49,323 nucleotides of DNA, taken from contig NZ_HE578946.1 in NCBI RefSeq assembly GCF_000321045.1, positions 448,709 through 498,031 of the forward strand, in the 5' to 3' direction. This DNA comes from Phytobacter massiliensis JC163 (GTDB lineage: Bacteria > Pseudomonadota > Gammaproteobacteria > Enterobacterales > Enterobacteriaceae). The notes under the pieces are model-generated. The model did not search any database and was not told the DNA's origin. It saw only the letters and a program-made list of their open reading frames with translations. A program made the position numbers and the translations under genes. Shown here in pieces: positions 1 to 7,996 of the stretch; the first letter of the stretch is position 1; every line of letters starts with the position of its first letter.

Positions 1-24
1 GGGGGTTGAAGACTGACCTGGCAT
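1..24 (-). CDS. 5' end of an unidentified leftward gene (partial)
   Basis: On the minus strand an ATG at 24-22 is preceded at good spacing by a strong ribosome binding site (AGGAGG, complement of 28-33). Only eight codons (MPGQSSTP) lie in the window before its left edge, so the product cannot be identified. The upstream leader contains a GC-rich inverted repeat at 57-76 (GGCGGT/ACCGCC). The gene is divergent from citX, which would fit a citrate-related gene, but that is only a guess from position. Confidence 0.5.
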
Positions 25-638
25 AAATCCTCCTGCAGAGTGCGGATAAAGGTAATGGCGGTATGGTACGACCGCCAATGCAATAAAAAAAGACTCACTC
101 TGGCGCGCATGGATATAACTTTTGAATCAATAACGGCGCAATAAAGCGCCAGAACAAAGAAGGACGGAGGGGGCAAAAAGGTATGAAAAAGGAAAAGAGT
201 CCCGGCAGGTTAGAGAAAGTATAAGGGCAAAAGCAAGCTGACAGATGAGGCAAGTGCCCGATATTAGAATTTGAATAACTTTAAAAATATGGCATATGCC
301 TGAAATGGCGCGATAGTACTCACGGAACGAGTATTTATTGCGCCGACAGCCGTTTTACGAACCCGAAAAGGGACGAGCAGGCTGGCTGTTTATCCGCCAG
401 CGACGCGCCAACGGCAGCAAGCGGTACTGGCGGTATGCCGTCATTTTTACCGGTTACCCGCCCGCAGCGCGGGCGGCGAAGAGTGCGAATTTGCGAAGAG
501 AGTCACGAATTATTTGCCGTAAGGCGCGATATTTCTTCTAATGTTGCCCAGCGAATCGGCCAGGATGGCAGCAACATGCGTAAACTGGCAGAATATATCA
601 CTGGAACAACAGAAATTAATGGAACAACAGGACAGGTT
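25..638. other. Intergenic region upstream of citX
   Basis: About 600 bases separate the leftward partial gene from citX. No convincing gene was found. Short open frames at 338-541 and upstream of 639 have no ribosome binding site and no recognisable protein. Inverted repeats occur at 57-76 and near 134-150 (GGCGC/GCGCC). The region presumably holds divergent promoters. The usual citrate lyase genes that precede citX elsewhere are absent here. Confidence 0.5.
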
Positions 639-1199
639 ATGCAGCAAACAGGGAGTCACACTTTTTCGCCATTAATGCACGGAGAAGCTGTTTCACTGAC
701 GGATGTACTCACCGCGCGGGAGCAGCGGGCGATGCGCCAGCAGGCGCTGTTGACGCGCTTTCATCAGCCGGTGCTTTCACTGACGCTGGTCACGCCAGGT
801 CCGGTAAAAGACAGCATTGGCTACCGGCACGTTATGGCCGAAGCGCTACGGGAAGGGGATCAACTGCTCTGGCGGCGCGGCTGGAAAGTCCTGAGCCGCG
901 AAGTTCACTGGCTCGATACCGGGCCTGAGGCGCTGTGGGCGGTGGAGCAGGAGGCGCAGATCATTAAAGCGGCGGTAGTGGAACTGGAAGACGGTCATCC
1001 GCTGGGCCGCCTGTGGGACTTCGATGTGATTGCATCCTCAGGCGAGCCATTAAGCCGCGAAGCGTCCGGCGCGCCCGTGCGCAAATGCCTCATTTGCCAG
1101 CAGCCCTCCCGCCTGTGCGGCCGGTCGCGGCAGCATTCGCTTCCCGAACTGACAACGCAGATTGAAAAAATGATGCGTAGCTGGCTGGCGCGGGACTGA
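639..1199 (+). CDS. citX: Apo-citrate lyase phosphoribosyl-dephospho-CoA transferase CitX
   Basis: CitX transfers the phosphoribosyl-dephospho-CoA prosthetic group onto the acyl carrier (gamma) subunit of citrate lyase, CitD, in anaerobic citrate fermentation. Family features seen are TPGPVKDS near the N-terminus, the block HPLGRLWDFDV, and a C-terminal cysteine pair (CLICQQPSRLC) followed by HSL. From ATG 639 the protein is 187 residues (E. coli CitX is 183). ATG 675 (175 residues) is an alternative. The frame is open further upstream to 435, but that extension does not look like CitX. No citC, citD, citE, citF or citG is visible nearby, so it is orphaned within the window unless the partial gene at the left edge belongs to the pathway. 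It converges with the GGDEF gene, with a terminator between. Confidence 0.85.
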   Translation: MQQTGSHTFSPLMHGEAVSLTDVLTAREQRAMRQQALLTRFHQPVLSLTLVTPGPVKDSIGYRHVMAEALREGDQLLWRRGWKVLSREVHWLDTGPEALWAVEQEAQIIKAAVVELEDGHPLGRLWDFDVIASSGEPLSREASGAPVRKCLICQQPSRLCGRSRQHSLPELTTQIEKMMRSWLARD

Positions 1200-1207
1200 C
1201 TGGCGAC

Positions 1208-1240
1208 ACCCGGCGCGCAGTTGCAACGCCGGGTTTGTTT
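1208..1240 (+). terminator. Rho-independent terminator after citX
   Basis: An 8-bp stem (ACCCGGCG at 1208-1215, CGCCGGGT at 1227-1234) is followed by TTGTTTT. It lies between the convergent citX and GGDEF genes and would stop citX transcripts. Confidence 0.75.
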
Positions 1241-1245
1241 TGCCG

Positions 1246-2244
1246 TCAGGCAGGTTTGTTACTCGTTGGGTTAAACGAGCGCTGCGGCGGGTTTTTCCGC
1301 TCCAGGTACATCACGCGCTCGCTGTTATTGACCATCTCCACCAGGTTGCTGTACTGGTCCGGATCGTAAGGGACGATGCCGTACGCGTAGTGGAGGCGAT
1401 ACTTTTCATGCGCCTTTTCATTAAGGTCGTCAATGCGTGATTGCAGGCTAAAGAGGAAGGTGTCTACATCCCTGTCGTCATCGTGGCCGAGCATCACCAC
1501 GAATTTTCCCCCTTCAACACGGGCGGCGATGTCATTTTTGTGCAGGCACTGGCCCAGCGAGGTGGAAAACCGCTTTAACATGCTGTCGCCTTCGTGATGA
1601 CCAAAAAAATCGTTAACCGCCGTGATATTTTCTACATCAAGATAAACGAGGCTAAACGATCGTTTATTATCGCTTAACCATTTAAACCGCTTTTCACCTA
1701 ATTTATAAAAGCCTCGCTTATTCGGCAGCCCGGTCAGGGAATCCGTCATCGCCATGCTGATAATATATAATTCGTCTTCAACGATAGCGCCGATGTCAAT
1801 TAACGTATTGATATTTTCCGGGCTGAGATCCCGCGGTTTGTTATCGATAATACAGATGGTGCCAGCAATAGCCCCATCCGGCAGGCGCACCGGGCAGCCT
1901 GCGTAAAAGCGGATATGTGGCTCGCCCTGAACGAAGGGATGATCGTGGAAACGCTCGTCAATACTGGCGTCTTTGACGATGAAGATCCCCTGAGCAAGGA
2001 TCGCGTGGGCGCAAAAAGAGATGTTGCGCGCCGTTTCACGCACGCCGATATCGCCGCTACAGGAAGCCAGCCACTGGCGGTCACGATCCAATAAACTAAT
2101 TAACGCGATAGGCACATCAAATGCCGCTTTCGCCAGCCGGGTTAAACGATCGAAACGGGCGTCATCTTTTTTATCCAGTAAGTCCATCATATAAAGCGAT
2201 TTAATACGCTCGGTTTCATTTGCTGGCATCTCAGGATATATCAT
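1246..2244 (-). CDS. GAF-GGDEF domain protein with degenerate GGDEF motif
   Basis: A 332-residue cytoplasmic protein without membrane segments. Residues about 30-160 form a GAF-type sensor domain of the kind that opens with FDRLTRLAKAAFDVPIALIS. Residues about 165-320 form a GGDEF domain beginning TDSLTGLPNKRGF. The signature loop that reads GGDEF in active diguanylate cyclases is EGGKF here (244-248), so the catalytic acidic residue is replaced by lysine. The first metal-site segment (YLDVENITAVND) is kept only in part. By family knowledge such a protein is unlikely to make cyclic di-GMP and may instead bind a nucleotide or act through protein contacts; this is inference. There is no EAL domain. 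It is divergent from pdxI. Confidence 0.85.
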   Translation of the reverse strand: MIYPEMPANETERIKSLYMMDLLDKKDDARFDRLTRLAKAAFDVPIALISLLDRDRQWLASCSGDIGVRETARNISFCAHAILAQGIFIVKDASIDERFHDHPFVQGEPHIRFYAGCPVRLPDGAIAGTICIIDNKPRDLSPENINTLIDIGAIVEDELYIISMAMTDSLTGLPNKRGFYKLGEKRFKWLSDNKRSFSLVYLDVENITAVNDFFGHHEGDSMLKRFSTSLGQCLHKNDIAARVEGGKFVVMLGHDDDRDVDTFLFSLQSRIDDLNEKAHEKYRLHYAYGIVPYDPDQYSNLVEMVNNSERVMYLERKNPPQRSFNPTSNKPA

Positions 2245-2280
2245 AGGGCGTCCTCGTCAGTTTCTTTATTTGCTCTATCA

Positions 2281-2304
2281 GCGCTTACATTATTAATGTA
2301 GCGC
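2281..2304. promoter_or_regulatory. Inverted repeat in the GGDEF/pdxI divergent region
   Basis: GCGC and TACATTA are mirrored by TAATGTA and GCGC around a central T, with one unpaired T in the left arm. It sits about 40 bases upstream of the GGDEF gene start, in an AT-rich divergent promoter region. It could be an operator; no regulator is identified. Confidence 0.35.
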
Positions 2305-2424
2305 CCCCGTGAATTTCAGGGATATTAATTTTTCAGATTCGCCGGGCCTTATCGCACTTATTTCTCTGTTGCCCTGGCGGCGCACACCCTACAATGTGGC
2401 GACACACCACACAGGAGGTACTCC

Positions 2425-3288
2425 ATGTCTCAACCTACGCTTACTTACCGGCTTGGCGACCGTGAGGTTGGTCGCCTGGGCTATGGCGCAATGCAACTGG
2501 CGGGACCGGGCGTTTTTGGGCCGCCTGCCGACGAGGCAAAGGCTATTCAGGTACTGCGTGACGCGGTCGCAGCGGGCGTTAACCATATCGACACCAGCGA
2601 TTTTTACGGGCCGCATATCACCAACCAGATCATTAAAAAAGCGCTGCACCCTTATCCGCAAGATCTCTGTATCGTTACCAAAGTTGGCGCACGCCGTGAT
2701 GACAAAGCCAACTGGCTGCCAGCATTCAGCGCAGAAGAGCTGACCCGCGCGGTGGAAGACAACCTGCGCAATCTTGGGCTGGAGACGATCGAAGTGGTTA
2801 ACCTGCGCAGCATGCACGGAACGCATGGCCCGGCGGAAGGTTCGCTGGAGGCGGAGCTGGAGACCCTGATTACGCTCAAAGAGCGCGGCTTGATTCGCCA
2901 TATCGGCCTGAGCAACGTGACGGCGAAGCAGGTGGCCGACGCGCAAAAAATGACGCCGGTGGTCTGCGTGCAGAATATGTATAACGTGGCCCTGCGCGAC
3001 GATGACGCGCTGATTGACGAACTGGCGGCGCAGGGCATCGCCTACGTGCCGTTTTTCCCGCTTGGAGGCTTTACGCCACTGCAATCTGATGAGCTGAACC
3101 AGGTGGCGCAGCGTCTGAATGCCACGCCGATGCAGGTTGCGCTGGCGTGGCTGCTGCAACGCGCGCCGAATATTCTGCTGATTCCTGGCACCTCATCCCC
3201 TGCGCATCTGCAGGAGAACCTGGCAAGCGGACAGCTGACCCTGCCTGCCGACGCGCTGGAAATCCTTAACGGGATTGGCTCAAAGTAA
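2425..3288 (+). CDS. pdxI: Aldo/keto reductase, pyridoxal reductase PdxI (YdbC)
   Basis: A 287-residue aldo/keto reductase closely matching E. coli YdbC, renamed PdxI, which reduces pyridoxal to pyridoxine with NADPH in vitamin B6 salvage. Visible family elements are GYGAMQLAGPGVFGPP at the N-terminus, the catalytic Asp/Tyr segment HIDTSDFYGPH, the lysine segment VTKVGARR, the strand HIGLSNVT, and the C-terminal cofactor segment LLIPGTSSPAHLQENL. The start is an ATG with a strong site (AGGAGG) just upstream. It is a single-gene unit, divergent from the GGDEF gene, and is followed by a REP element. In E. coli ydbC lies elsewhere, so its position here differs. Confidence 0.9.
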   Translation: MSQPTLTYRLGDREVGRLGYGAMQLAGPGVFGPPADEAKAIQVLRDAVAAGVNHIDTSDFYGPHITNQIIKKALHPYPQDLCIVTKVGARRDDKANWLPAFSAEELTRAVEDNLRNLGLETIEVVNLRSMHGTHGPAEGSLEAELETLITLKERGLIRHIGLSNVTAKQVADAQKMTPVVCVQNMYNVALRDDDALIDELAAQGIAYVPFFPLGGFTPLQSDELNQVAQRLNATPMQVALAWLLQRAPNILLIPGTSSPAHLQENLASGQLTLPADALEILNGIGSK

Positions 3289-3290
3289 AA

Positions 3291-3364
3291 GGGCCGGTAG
3301 CCCCGATAAGCGAAGCGCATCGGGGGGCCCGGATGCGGCGTAAAAACGCCTTATCCGGGCTACC
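3291..3364. repeat. REP/BIME-type element
   Basis: Two imperfect palindromes in tandem include GCCCGGATGCGGCG and CGCCTTATCCGGGC, the typical enterobacterial REP sequence. It lies between the convergent pdxI and cystathionine gamma-lyase genes and may stabilise or end both transcripts. Confidence 0.8.
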
Positions 3365-3380
3365 TTTCGTTCAGAAAATC

Positions 3381-4523
3381 TCAGCCCAGCGCCTGTTGCC
3401 AGTCGGCAATCAGATCATCGGCATCCTCAATCCCTACCGACAGGCGGATAAGCTGCGGCGTAATGCCGTTCGCCAGCCGCTGCGCCAGTGGGATAGAGGC
3501 GTGGGTCATGCTGAATGGCTGGCTTACCAGGCTTTCTACGCCGCCGAGGCTCTCCGCCAGCGTAAAGAGTTTCAACCTGTTGATAACCTGCGTGGCGTAC
3601 CTGTCGTCGCCTTTTACCACTACCGAAATCATGCCGCCGGGCAAGGCCATCTGTTTACGCGCCAGGTGATAATGCGGGTGGGATTCAAGCCACGGAAACC
3701 AGACCTTTTCTACCTGCGGCTGCTGCTCAAGCCAGCTGGCCAGCGCCAGCGCGTTGCTGCTGTGGCGCTCCATGCGTAGCGAAAGCGTGCGGATACCGCG
3801 CAGTGTCAGAAAGCTGCTAAACGGATCGAGCACGCCGCCTACCGCATTTTGCAGATACCCAAGCTGCTCCGCCAGCGCCGGGTTATCGCCCACAACCGCC
3901 AGCCCGGCGACCACATCAGAGTGACCATTCAGATATTTCGTCGCCGAATGAACCACGATATCAAACCCCAGCTCAATGGGGCGGTGGATCACCGGCGAGG
4001 CAAAGGTGTTGTCCGCCACGCTTAGCACGTTATGCCGCCGGGCAATCGCGGCGATAGCCTGCAGATCCGCCAGTTTCAGCAGAGGGTTGGTGGGGGTTTC
4101 CACCCAAATCATGCGGGTCTCCGGGCGGATGGCCGCTTCCAGCTCCGCCAGATCGTCTGGCTTCACCCAGCTTACCGTCAACCCCGTGCTGCGCTTGCGT
4201 ACGTTCTCGATAAGCCGGTAAGTGCCGCCATAAACATCGTCAACCGCGACAATGTGGCTCTCTTTATCCAGCAGTTCGAGCACCGTGGCGATTGCCGCCA
4301 GCCCCGAGGCGAAAGCAAATCCGCGCGTGCCGCCTTCCAGCTCCGCAATGGCTGTTTCCAGGGCGTGGCGGGTAGGGTTACCGCTGCGGGAGTATTCATA
4401 ACCGGTGTGCTGCCCCGGCGCGGGTTGAGCAAAAGTCGACGTGGCATAAATCGGCGGCATCACCGCGCCGTGCGCATCGGAAAACGTGCCGCTGTGTACG
4501 CTTTTGGTGGCTAATGTTTTCAT
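3381..4523 (-). CDS. mtcC: Cystathionine gamma-lyase (reverse transsulfuration)
   Basis: A 380-residue Cys/Met-metabolism PLP enzyme. The PLP lysine is K196 in SATKYLNGH, and the family blocks YSRSGNPTR, ASGLAAIAT, VETPTNPLL and the C-terminal ESLGGVESL are present. Sequence alone hardly separates gamma-lyase from gamma-synthase (MetB) or beta-lyase. The choice rests on the cystathionine beta-synthase gene 9 bases upstream on the same strand, which makes the pair a methionine-to-cysteine route: cystathionine is cleaved to cysteine, 2-oxobutyrate and ammonia. I recall mtcBC as the Klebsiella pneumoniae name for such a pair; the symbol is assigned by analogy. The start ATG has an upstream AAGGAACG site. 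Confidence 0.82.
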   Translation of the reverse strand: MKTLATKSVHSGTFSDAHGAVMPPIYATSTFAQPAPGQHTGYEYSRSGNPTRHALETAIAELEGGTRGFAFASGLAAIATVLELLDKESHIVAVDDVYGGTYRLIENVRKRSTGLTVSWVKPDDLAELEAAIRPETRMIWVETPTNPLLKLADLQAIAAIARRHNVLSVADNTFASPVIHRPIELGFDIVVHSATKYLNGHSDVVAGLAVVGDNPALAEQLGYLQNAVGGVLDPFSSFLTLRGIRTLSLRMERHSSNALALASWLEQQPQVEKVWFPWLESHPHYHLARKQMALPGGMISVVVKGDDRYATQVINRLKLFTLAESLGGVESLVSQPFSMTHASIPLAQRLANGITPQLIRLSVGIEDADDLIADWQQALG

Positions 4524-4532
4524 CTTCGTTCC

Positions 4533-5903
4533 TTATTGTTCGAGTCGGTTACGCCAGGTGGTCAGCAGGTCGCTACGGGTAATCAGCCCCAGAAAGCGGT
4601 CGTTATCGGTGATGACCGCCACCAGCCCGCGGTCAAAAATGGCGCTCAGGGCGCTCTCCGGCGCATGTCGGTCAAGGGTTTCCACATTGCGCGTCATCGC
4701 GTTTTTCACCGGCAGCGAAAAACGCCTGCGGTCACCCTGGACGTGACGAATCAGATCCCACTCATCGACAATGCCCACCACGCGCCCGTTTTCCAGCACC
4801 GGCAGCTGCGAGAAGTCATGCAGGCGCATCCGCGCCAGCACCGTCGCCAGGGTGTCGTCAAGAGCGGCGATAACGGTCGCGCCTTCATCATGGCGCAGGG
4901 CGATAAAATCAGTTAAATCACCGTGTTCTGGCCGGCTCAGCAGCCCCTGCTGGCGCATCCAGTCATCATTAAACATTTTGGAAAGGTATTTGTTGCCGCT
5001 GTCGCAGGCGAAAGTCACCACCCGTCTGGGGCTGGTCTGTGCCTGGCAGTAGCGCAGCGCGGCGGCCAGCAGCGTGCCGGTAGAGGAGCCTGCCAGCACC
5101 CCTTCGGTTTGCAGCAGTGCTCGCGCGGTGGCGAACGCCTCGGCGTCGCTTATCCGCAAGGCCTTCTGCACGCCATCAATATGGGCCAGGGGCGGAATGA
5201 AATCCTCGCCGATCCCCTCCACCAGCCAGGAGCCCGCTTCGCCGTAATGGCCGTGCTCGACCCGATCGGCAAGGATTGAGCCCACCGGGTCGGCAAGAAT
5301 GAATTCCGTGTGCGGTGAATGTTCAGCAAACCAGGCCTGTAGCCCGCCGAGCGTACCGCCCGATCCTACTCCCACCACAATGGCGTCGATGTTGCCATCG
5401 AGCTGTTCGAAAAGCTCCGGCGCGGTGGTCGTCGCATGGGCCAGCGGGTTGGCGTCGTTATTGAACTGGTCAATATAAAAGGCCCCCGGCGTCTCCTGGG
5501 CGAGGCGGCGAGCGTAGTCCTGGTAGTAAGCCGGATGGCCTTTATTCACGTCGGAGCGGGTCAGCACCACTTTCGCCCCCAGCGCCCGCAGATGAAAAAT
5601 CTTCTCCCGACTCATTTTGTCCGGCACCACCAGTACCAGGCGGTAGCCTTTTTGCGCGGCGATCAGCGCCAGTCCCAGCCCGGTGTTCCCCGCCGTGGCC
5701 TCGATAATAGTGCCCCCCGGCCGCAGGTGGCCGAGACGTTCCGCTTCGTTAATCATCGACAGGGCGACGCGGTCCTTAATGGAGCCGCCAGGGTTCTGGT
5801 TCTCCAGCTTTAAAAACAGCGCGCACGGCCCGGTGTCCAGCTTATGTAACTGCAAAACTGGTGTCTGGCCGATTAGTTCACTTACTGAATGCATTACTGA
5901 CAT
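4533..5903 (-). CDS. mtcB: Cystathionine beta-synthase with C-terminal CBS-domain pair
   Basis: A 456-residue PLP enzyme of the cysteine synthase/cystathionine beta-synthase fold. The PLP lysine is K43 in NPGGSIKDR; EATAGNTGLGLAL binds substrate and the GVGSGGTLGG loop holds the phosphate. Residues about 340-456 form two CBS domains, a regulatory module found in many cystathionine beta-synthases and absent from the cysteine synthases CysK and CysM, which supports the assignment. It condenses homocysteine with serine to cystathionine, used by the downstream gamma-lyase. No strong ribosome binding site precedes ATG 5903; an in-frame ATG three codons later is an alternative. It is divergent from a MetNIQ-type importer. 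Confidence 0.85.
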   Translation of the reverse strand: MSVMHSVSELIGQTPVLQLHKLDTGPCALFLKLENQNPGGSIKDRVALSMINEAERLGHLRPGGTIIEATAGNTGLGLALIAAQKGYRLVLVVPDKMSREKIFHLRALGAKVVLTRSDVNKGHPAYYQDYARRLAQETPGAFYIDQFNNDANPLAHATTTAPELFEQLDGNIDAIVVGVGSGGTLGGLQAWFAEHSPHTEFILADPVGSILADRVEHGHYGEAGSWLVEGIGEDFIPPLAHIDGVQKALRISDAEAFATARALLQTEGVLAGSSTGTLLAAALRYCQAQTSPRRVVTFACDSGNKYLSKMFNDDWMRQQGLLSRPEHGDLTDFIALRHDEGATVIAALDDTLATVLARMRLHDFSQLPVLENGRVVGIVDEWDLIRHVQGDRRRFSLPVKNAMTRNVETLDRHAPESALSAIFDRGLVAVITDNDRFLGLITRSDLLTTWRNRLEQ

Positions 5904-6296
5904 GGCTATTTACCCGAGCATTGACGTAATGGTCGAATAATAGAAGTGCGGTTTTGCGCAATTAAAGAATGTTTATGCAGGTTTTAGAGCGAAAAGTAAT
6001 ATAAAGCTCTGTTTAGACATCGAGAAGCTAAGGCGGGTAGCCGTCTGGATGTTTTGATTGCTAAAAATGGGCGTTTTTAGCCTTAAAACCAGTGGCTTAG
6101 CGTCATTTTGCGCCGTGTTTATCCATTTTTTAGCTAACCAATGCTGAATAAATCCATAACTCACAATGATGTGTTATGCCGCTACTTAGTACAAAAAGGT
6201 ATAAACATTGGCTATTTAGTTATTTGAAATATATTCATGACTGATTATTATCATCTGGACATCCATACTGCTAAACCGCTAAACGGAAAGTACGCA
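5904..6296. promoter_or_regulatory. Divergent control region of the sulfur locus
   Basis: This 393-base AT-rich region separates the leftward transsulfuration operon from the rightward importer operon and must hold both promoters. A MetJ-like array lies at 6015-6054. The element GGCTATTTA occurs close to both ends (near 5904 and 6210). Small open frames in it are not supported as genes. Confidence 0.6.
6015..6054. promoter_or_regulatory. Tandem MetJ-box-like array (candidate operator)
   Basis: Five consecutive 8-mers in one register match the MetJ box AGACGTCT: AGACATCG (6/8), AGAAGCTA (4/8), AGGCGGGT (5/8), AGCCGTCT (7/8) and GGATGTTT (5/8). MetJ binds cooperatively to such tandem imperfect boxes. 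Position between genes for methionine use and probable methionine import fits the reading. Confidence 0.55.
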
Positions 6297-7316
6297 ATGA
6301 TCCTTCTCAGGAATATTTCTAAGATTTTCGACCAGGGAAAAGCGTCGATTACCGCCGTGGACGGCGTCAATCTGTCGGTTGAGCAGGGACAAATTTACGG
6401 CATTATCGGCTACAGCGGCGCCGGGAAAAGCACGCTGATCCGCCTGCTCAACGGGCTGGAAAAACCCACTTCCGGCAGCGTGGTCATTAACGGCCAGGAT
6501 ATCTCCGCCGCCCGCGGTGAAGCGCTGCGCCAGGCCCGGCTGAAAATCAGCATGGTCTTCCAGCACTTTAATTTGCTGTGGTCGCGCACCGTTAGCGAGA
6601 ACATTGCCTTTTCCATGCAGATAGCCGGCGCGCCGAAAGCGACCATTAAAGCGCGCGTGGCGGAGCTGATTGAACTGGTAGGGCTGAAAGGCCGCGAACA
6701 GGCTTACCCGTCGCAGCTTAGCGGCGGGCAGAAACAGCGCGTAGGGATCGCCCGCGCGCTGGCTAACAACCCGGATGTGCTGCTGTGCGACGAGGCGACC
6801 TCGGCGCTGGACCCGCAGACCACCGATCAGATTCTGGATCTGCTGCTGGATATCAACCGTCGCTTTAAGCTGACCATCGTCCTGATTACCCACGAAATGC
6901 ACGTGGTGCGCAAAATCTGCGACCGCGTAGCGGTAATGGAGAACGGCAAGGTGGTGGAAGAGGGCGATGTCATTAGCGTTTTCACCCACCCGCAGCAGCC
7001 TATTACCCGGCAGTTTGTGCGCCAGATTAGCCAGTATGAAGAAGATGAATTCAACCCGGATCTGACCCACGATCTGGACGGCACGGTGATTAAGCTGACC
7101 TTTACCGGCCACAGCACGCATCAGCCGGTGGTTGGCGAGCTGACGCTGCGCTACGGGCTGCCGTTTAATATTCTGCACGGCAAAATGACCCAGACGGCCC
7201 ACGGTGTTTTTGGCCAGCTATGGGTTCACGTTGTGGCAACACAGGAACAGGTAACCAATATCCTCGCGGATTTACGCAACAGCGATATTGAAGGCGAGGT
7301 CATTAAGCATGGTTGA
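6297..7316 (+). CDS. ABC importer ATPase, MetN type
   Basis: A 339-residue ATPase of the methionine uptake family. Walker A GYSGAGKST is near residue 40, the signature LSGGQKQRVGIARAL follows, and Walker B reads VLLCDEATSALD with the switch histidine in LITHEMHVV. Residues about 260-339 form the C-terminal NIL domain, which in E. coli MetN binds methionine and inhibits transport. The frame is open from 6237, but ATG 6297 with GGAAAG upstream starts exactly at the family N-terminus (MILLRNISKIF). It overlaps the permease gene by 8 bases. Probable substrate is methionine or a related sulfur amino acid, inferred from the divergent transsulfuration genes. It is a paralog-type locus distinct from the usual metNIQ neighbourhood. 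Confidence 0.88.
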   Translation: MILLRNISKIFDQGKASITAVDGVNLSVEQGQIYGIIGYSGAGKSTLIRLLNGLEKPTSGSVVINGQDISAARGEALRQARLKISMVFQHFNLLWSRTVSENIAFSMQIAGAPKATIKARVAELIELVGLKGREQAYPSQLSGGQKQRVGIARALANNPDVLLCDEATSALDPQTTDQILDLLLDINRRFKLTIVLITHEMHVVRKICDRVAVMENGKVVEEGDVISVFTHPQQPITRQFVRQISQYEEDEFNPDLTHDLDGTVIKLTFTGHSTHQPVVGELTLRYGLPFNILHGKMTQTAHGVFGQLWVHVVATQEQVTNILADLRNSDIEGEVIKHG

Positions 7317-7977
7317 GACATTTTTTCCCCATCTGAAACTGGAACAGCTGTGGGCGGCCACCCAGGAGACGCTTTACATGACGGCGCTCTCCGGCGTAGC
7401 GACCTTTGTGCTGGGGATTATCCTCGGGCTGGCGCTGTTCCTGACCGCCAGAGGCGGGTTGTTTCAGAACCGCGCGCTCTACAGCGTCATCTCCATTGTG
7501 GTGAACGTCTTTCGTTCCATCCCGTTCATCATTTTGATTGTGCTGCTGATTCCGTTTACCAAGACCATTGTTGGCACCATTCTGGGGGCCAACGCCGCGC
7601 TGCCGGCGCTGATTGTCGGCGCGGCACCGTTCTACGCGCGGCTGGTGGAGATTGCCCTGCGCGAAGTGGATAAAGGCGTGATTGAGGCGACCCGTTCGAT
7701 GGGCGCGCGCCTGAGCACGCTGATTTTTCGGGTGCTGCTGCCTGAATCATCGCCTGCGCTGGTCTCTGGCATCACCGTTACGCTGATTGCTCTGGTGAGC
7801 TACAGCGCAATGGCCGGGGTCATTGGCGCAGGCGGTTTAGGAAATCTTGCTTACCTGGAAGGATTCCAGCGAAACCATGGCGATGTCACGCTGGTGGCGA
7901 CGGTAACCATTCTGGCGATCGTTTTCATCATCCAGTTCTGCGGCGACGCCATTACCTCTCTGTTAGACAAACGCTAA
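7309..7977 (+). CDS. ABC importer permease, MetI type
   Basis: A 222-residue inner membrane protein with about five hydrophobic segments. It carries the MetI-type coupling region (VDKGVIEATRSMGA), the loop that contacts the ATPase, and the segment YSAMAGVIGAGGLGNLA typical of D-methionine permeases. ATG 7309 lies inside the end of the ATPase gene and shares 8 bases with its stop region, so the two are translationally coupled. The substrate-binding protein gene starts 19 bases downstream of its stop. Confidence 0.88.
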   Translation: MVETFFPHLKLEQLWAATQETLYMTALSGVATFVLGIILGLALFLTARGGLFQNRALYSVISIVVNVFRSIPFIILIVLLIPFTKTIVGTILGANAALPALIVGAAPFYARLVEIALREVDKGVIEATRSMGARLSTLIFRVLLPESSPALVSGITVTLIALVSYSAMAGVIGAGGLGNLAYLEGFQRNHGDVTLVATVTILAIVFIIQFCGDAITSLLDKR

Positions 7978-7996
7978 TAATCAGGAAAAACACAAC

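Noticed and set aside
338-541. Open frame of 67 codons upstream of citX
   Set aside because: It begins with TTG, has no ribosome binding site, and its arginine-rich sequence looks like non-coding GC-rich DNA.
435-638. N-terminal extension of CitX from ATG 435
   Set aside because: The extra 68 residues have no match to the known CitX N-terminus and no ribosome binding site precedes the ATG; starts at 639 or 675 fit the family length.
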